DNA from: Larix sibirica | Taxonomy: Eukaryota > Streptophyta > Pinopsida > Pinales > Pinaceae | Direction: 5' to 3' | NCBI GenBank assembly: GCA_004151065.3 | Contig: NWUY0300012169.1 | Location: 1 to 10,351, forward strand | Length of the DNA stretch: 10,351 nt | Part shown: positions 7,000 to 10,351 of the stretch, piece by piece | Position numbering within the stretch: position 1 is the first letter of the stretch | Layout of the letters: each line of letters opens with the position of its first letter | Made by a program: the position numbers and the translations under genes | The notes under the pieces: generated by a model | Databases searched by the model: none | Seen by the model: only the letters and a program-made list of their open reading frames with translations | Told to the model about the DNA's origin: nothing

Positions 7000-7330
7000 C
7001 ATGCAATTAAGTGAGATAGTAGAAGAATATCATCTCCATATAGTAAGATAAGAATGTAGATCACAACAAGAATGCAACCACTTGTGCACCCCAATGTTGA
7101 AGTGAAATAAGGCCCTCTAAGTTATCAATATATAATCCAAAGGGTAGGGGTGATAACATACATCCTTGTTTTACCCCAATTTTATGAGAAAGGCAATGCG
7201 TGTGGGAAATGATTTATTAGAAGCTAGGGATGGCAACTTAGGTCTAGGGAGAAATTTGTTGAAGAACTACGGTGTAGTTAGTAAGGGTATATTTGGTTGA
7301 TGCAATGGAATTGAGAGCCTGAGCTCATTT
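7000..7330 (-). pseudogene. LINE reverse transcriptase palm fragment
   Basis: One frame gives IGVKQGCMLSP followed by FGLYIDNLEGLISLQHWG and a TGA. After a frameshift, a second frame gives LLYGDDILLLSHL. GVKQGCxLSP and the YxDD box are signature blocks of LINE reverse transcriptase. Here Ala of the usual YADD is Gly, which still keeps both catalytic Asp residues. Upstream (7180-7330) similarity fades to short pieces with stops. No start codon or intact frame remains. Confidence 0.8.
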
Positions 7331-7690
7331 GCATTAATTTAGGCTTAATATGAAGCATAGAGTCATTGAGGTTCTCTTAGGATGATTTTAGATTATCATT
7401 TTATTTTTATGGTATATTAAGAAAATAAGATAAATTATGTATTAAGATTGGGTATTCATTACCAAGCCAACCTATCATTACCATATTTATTTGACCACCA
7501 ATAGGGTCATAAAAAATCTTGTGTACACTATAAATATGGGCCATAATAAATATTGTGTACACTATACTTGAGTAGAATTGGACTCTCAACCTTTAGAGAA
7601 AAATGACAAACATCAATGGCAACCATCTTTTCTTATTCAAAATTGGGTGTTCCATCTCTCATCTAACAAAAACTTGGCCCTCGAGAACAT
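7331..7690. other. AT-rich intergenic DNA with a 14-bp direct repeat
   Basis: TTGTGTACACTATA occurs at 7519-7532 and 7553-7566. Each copy contains the 8-bp palindrome GTGTACAC, and the spacing is 34 bp. No coding motif was found in the overlapping short open frames on either strand. Confidence 0.55.
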
Positions 7691-7694
7691 AAAG

Positions 7695-7784
7695 AATGAA
7701 ACGCACTATAATAGAGATGCGTCAACATTCATGTCACATAATGAAACGCACTATAATAGAGATGTGTCAACATTCATGTCACAT
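7695..7784 (+). repeat. 45-bp tandem duplication, near-identical
   Basis: Units at 7695-7739 and 7740-7784 begin AATGAAACGCACTATAATAG and differ at one base (GCG versus GTG before TCA). The period of 45 is 15 codons, so the surrounding open frame (about 7578-7805, no ATG at its start) stays open through both copies and repeats NETHYNRD. I recognise no protein family. The near-identity implies a recent event. Confidence 0.85.
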
Positions 7785-7871
7785 AACATTTTGGAATTTC
7801 CATGATTTTGGAAGACCATATATGATATATTTTAAACGCTAGTTACAATGTACTTGAAGCTTAACCTCTAA

Positions 7872-8070
7872 TTTTTTTTCAAAGAAATAATCTCACGAGA
7901 AACCCTCCAAGTACTTCCCCATGATCCATGAATGGTAAAGAGGGTAAACCGTAGGCCTTGATTATGAATCCTAACCTCGAAGGGATCAAGAGACTAATAC
8001 TCGTGATCTCCCCAACATTGGGGGGAGAGATCTCACGTCTGACTCATGACTGCTTGAGCTAATCCTCAGG
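7872..8070 (-). mobile_element. Probable tRNA-derived SINE with poly(A) end
   Basis: On the minus strand a tRNA-like head, GGATTAGCTCAAGCAGTCA (A-box at about 8047-8062), is followed about 45 bp later by GATCACGAGTATTAGTCTC (B-box region 7991-8001). The latter looks like a decayed version of a GGTTCGAGTC box. The body then runs to GTTTCTCGTGAGATTATTTC and TTTG and ends in eight A (plus-strand T 7872-7879). Length (about 200 bp), box order and tail fit a plant SINE. An imperfect inverted repeat, GATCTCCCC with GGGGGGAGAGATC (8005-8032), sits where the tRNA arm region would be. No exact target-site duplication was found, and the family is not identified. Confidence 0.5.
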
Positions 8071-8099
8071 GCTCTTGAGAAACCTAGATTGCATTATTC

Positions 8100-9530
8100 T
8101 AATGCTGATTTTTCCCTTCCGAAAACAAATAAGGATTTAATATCTCCAATATAACCAAAGAAAACAAGACACGACAAAAGATAAATTAAGGAAGTGTTAG
8201 CATGTATAACCCAAGTGCCCTTAGTGAAAAATATTCTCTTTGCTTACAAGTCTATTTTAAAGATTCCTTTGAGTTGGGGATGAAGGTTTCTAAAGTGTGA
8301 CTAGATATGAATCTTAAAACACTACAAGATGCAATTGATTGATCCAATAAGGGAAGATCCAAACTAGTGAAGCACATGCACTAATTATAGTAGTCTATAA
8401 CATGTGGATGATTGAAGGAGTTTACTAGCATGTAAGAGACAAAAATTTGGCAATGTTTTCTTATGTAAGAGAGATAATACATGTAACATACCTTCATATG
8501 TATCAACAACAATAGGGTTTGTGGGTCTAAATGTGCATTTATGATGACAACATGGATTATGAAACCTGATTTCTTACATATTGTTGAAGGTATGAAACTC
8601 TTATTATCTTCCCCTCCATTTTTCTTGTGTTTCTTAAGAATTGGGTGGGGACTCCAAGTCTCGTCCAAGCACCTTAGCTTGATACTTCTCCATGTGGTAG
8701 TGTGGTATCTAACGCTATATTTTGACAACTACACTAAACATCTCCCATCAACCCTTTCCTTTCTCAAAGGAAGGTTTTCCTTGCTCCTCTCCTCTTGTTA
8801 TGACACCCATGCTTCATTACCCATCAAAGCTCCTTGTCATAGCTTCCCTAGACTAACTCGCTCTATGTTGGCACTAAGTCTATTCTCAAAATATGTCAAA
8901 CCTAAACCAAAATAATGACTTTTTCAATCAAACACCTTCAAAACCAAAATAGAAACTATTTCATAAATAATGTAAATGGTTTACTCAACCCAATTGTAAC
9001 GCAAATGAGCACCTTCAACGTTTCTCAAAACAATTATCAAAAGTGTAAATCCAACAAACATTCAAGAGATGCACCCTAGCCAAAGTTTCCATCCCCAATT
9101 GTGTCAACTCCATGGGTTCAATCAATTCATCAAATTCTACTCCAAAAACCCTAGTCAAAGAAACTTGCCTATTACCTAAACATAAACGTAGTCAACCATT
9201 AAGGACTTCTAACACCTCTTTTCAACATCATTAAAAAGTTGATCCTAGCCAAGATTATCATACAACTTTGTCCCAACCTTTAAACAATGTGGGCATCCAA
9301 CTTCCAAACCTCCTCCTCCAAATTTTCAATGCAATCATAACATGTAGAACATTTGAGAATCCATGCCCAATGTAAAAAACTAGTTGAACAATTCAACTGA
9401 TTTCACAACCACCTAGAATCTGAACTCATAAGCTCTTACCCCCATAGGCCCTTAAATGTTCCAATGGTATTTTTTTGCTGACAATTAGATTTGATACACC
9501 CACATAAGACTAGCAGCTAGAATGTCCCAA
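8100..9530. other. Long intergenic stretch; no gene supported
   Basis: The longest frames are an ATG-started 124-codon plus-strand ORF (8541-8915) and an overlapping 115-codon minus-strand ORF (8381-8728). They cover the same DNA on opposite strands. Neither shows a recognisable domain, and both have the scattered composition of chance frames. Minus-strand translation of 8900-9450 gives many stops. The stretch may be a very old transposon, but I cannot name one. Confidence 0.5.
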
Positions 9531-9538
9531 CTTCCAAA

Positions 9539-9594
9539 TTAATGGATTTCAATGTTATAAGCCAAGTTAATGGATTTCAATGTTATCAACCAAG
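9539..9594 (+). repeat. 28-bp tandem duplication
   Basis: TTAATGGATTTCAATGTTAT followed by AAGCCAAG (9539-9566) is repeated at 9567-9594 with one to two substitutions (CAACCAAG). Non-coding. Confidence 0.8.
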
Positions 9595-9640
9595 TAGGAA
9601 TCCAAGGAAAGTAAAAGTAGAGGAATGTGATACACAAATT

Positions 9641-9658
9641 TAAATAAATAAATAAATA
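9641..9658 (+). repeat. (TAAA)n microsatellite
   Basis: Four and a half TAAA units occur in AT-rich DNA. It is a simple slippage-prone repeat. Confidence 0.85.
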
Positions 9659-9659
9659 A

Positions 9660-10060
9660 CAATTGCTTTTGGTTTGCTCAGACATTTCTTTATTCAAGAC
9701 CCTTGATATTTAAATAGAACTCAAAAACTCAATTTAAAATAAATACTACTCGAATACCCACGCTGTCAGACGAAGCCTAATTTTATGAGTGTATCTCATG
9801 GCTTGGCTTTTGTGTTTATGAATTATGTGTTTTGTTGGATGTGGCAAAACATGCCAAGGAATTGTATATTTTGTTCAACTTGGGAGGGAATCTCAGGGAG
9901 AGAAATTGAGACAACCCTTAGATTTATCTATTATCAATTAGGACTAACAATCATCGAGAGTTCATAGAAAGAAGCAAATGCAACATAGATTTATTTACAT
10001 TTCCTTTCTGAAAGTGTGGAGCAATGTGTACTGAATACTATAAAGAATGCTACCATTGAC
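9660..10060. other. Intergenic stretch; no gene supported
   Basis: A 60-codon ATG-started plus-strand frame is at 9785-9967. It has no signal peptide, motif or upstream promoter that I can see, so it is left as a chance frame. Confidence 0.45.
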
Positions 10061-10063
10061 ATG

Positions 10064-10342
10064 TCAGGTTGTCTTATCGAGCATTCTTTTAACCATTTCG
10101 TAGTCAGTACCGAAATATGCATTAGATATGTTGCATATGGCTGCCTTTGAATATCCCCATGGATTGTAGAATATCAAACTTTCTTTCGTCCTATTACATG
10201 GTACCATTACTAGCGCACCTTCAGATGTTTTCCCAAGGAGAGGGGTCGTTATTTTCTTCAGTACCACGATGGGTGCTACCAATACCTTATGACAGGTGGT
10301 TATGGCCAGATCCTTTGGCCCTTCCTTTAGGAGTACTATGGC
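10064..10342 (-). CDS. Unidentified 92-codon open frame, possibly a 3' exon or gene fragment
   Basis: The minus-strand frame is open from a TAA at 10343-10345 down to TGA at 10064-10066. It encodes 92 residues with balanced composition, including KDLAITTCHKVLVAP, LLGKTSEGALVMVPC, ESLIFYNPWGY and TDYEMVKRMLDKTT at the C-terminus. The only ATGs lie in its second half, so if coding it is a downstream exon or a broken gene. The SLIFYNP stretch is faintly like the end of F-box-associated domains, but this is not a firm match. Its composition is more protein-like than the other unexplained frames of the window, so I list it at low confidence. Confidence 0.3.
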   Translation of the reverse strand, partial: AIVLLKEGPKDLAITTCHKVLVAPIVVLKKITTPLLGKTSEGALVMVPCNRTKESLIFYNPWGYSKAAICNISNAYFGTDYEMVKRMLDKTT

Positions 10343-10351
10343 TTAGTGGCA

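Larger units (their letters stand above)
5160..7330 (-). mobile_element. Second LINE, ORF2 remnant (reverse transcriptase and following region), heavily decayed
   Basis: Across frames on the minus strand this reads as the ORF2 of a LINE without the zf-RVT layout seen at 1-737. From the 5' side: an IGVKQGCMLSP motif (7160-7180), FGLYIDNLEGL, LLYGDDILLLSHL with the YGDD catalytic box (7029-7040), DKHGLEVNL, AFNISKKK (about 6815-6850), LSKGYVALASLE, LVTFLLSYGCEVWGPYL, IERVLTNVLSNHIHMKRI and HTTILIEFGISSFHF. This order fits plant LINE proteins with GVKQGCPLSP, YADD, KTKIMAF, YGxEVWG and a later xPYxILLIExG-type stretch. Stops and frameshifts are frequent, so it cannot be functional. The element is enlarged by internal tandem copies (5357-6745) and interrupted by a small retro-insertion (6908-6975). 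No endonuclease domain or 5' end was recognised upstream of 7330. Confidence 0.8.

Noticed and set aside
7407-7805. Short open frames on either strand as small genes
   Set aside because: They begin at non-ATG codons or lack any motif; the 45-bp duplication explains the length of the plus frame.
8005-8032. Hairpin GATCTCCCC / GGGGGGAGAGATC as a terminator
   Set aside because: It lies inside the tRNA-like part of the putative SINE, and rho-independent terminators are not expected in plant nuclear DNA.
8381-8915. Overlapping 115- and 124-codon frames on opposite strands
   Set aside because: No domain, signal peptide or promoter context was found, and opposite-strand overlap is typical of chance frames.
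3472-9594. CRISPR array, considered because of the many direct repeats
   Set aside because: Units are either directly abutting or highly diverged, without uniform short repeats and unique spacers, and the setting is a plant genome.

Overview
The window looks like nuclear DNA of a land plant. It is AT-rich and mostly non-coding, and it carries decayed plant-type LINE retrotransposons, tRNA-derived short repeats and several local tandem duplications. It contains one convincing host gene, a small GC-rich intronless gene for a secreted proline-rich cell-wall protein. The large load of old LINE sequence would suit a gymnosperm, but that placement is inference. Nothing bacterial, organellar or CRISPR-like was seen.

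Layout. 1-737 (minus): 3' part of a LINE ORF2 with the zf-RVT zinc-binding region and the start of an RNase H domain, broken by one stop and one frameshift. 740-1640: upstream region of the host gene, with a perfect TCP-type palindrome, a G-box, a TATA box and two overlapping uORFs. 1678-2118 (plus): the proline-rich, extensin-like gene. A 35-bp tandem duplication starts at its stop codon, and a poly(A) signal lies at 2277. 2480-3060: AT-rich DNA with a repeated 36-bp module. 3472-3690: a 23-bp duplication and a diverged pair of tRNA-like units. 3720-4700: an array of long (~125-140 bp) and short (~95-105 bp) units. 5160-7330 (minus): a second, older LINE of a different type. Its reverse transcriptase is recognisable from GVKQGC and YGDD motifs. 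A 278-bp piece of its own coding sequence is amplified to five tandem copies, and a 68-bp poly(A)-tailed retro-insertion with target-site duplications interrupts it. 7500-7790: two small duplications. 7872-8070 (minus): a probable tRNA-derived SINE. 8100-10060: no recognisable gene. 10064-10342 (minus): an unidentified 92-codon open frame running towards the window edge.

The genes do not form a pathway. One small cell-wall gene sits among transposon remnants. The most unusual structure is the tandem array built from an internal LINE ORF2 segment, whose five copies all still show the same protein motif when translated. All functional calls rest on motif reading by eye. No database search was possible.
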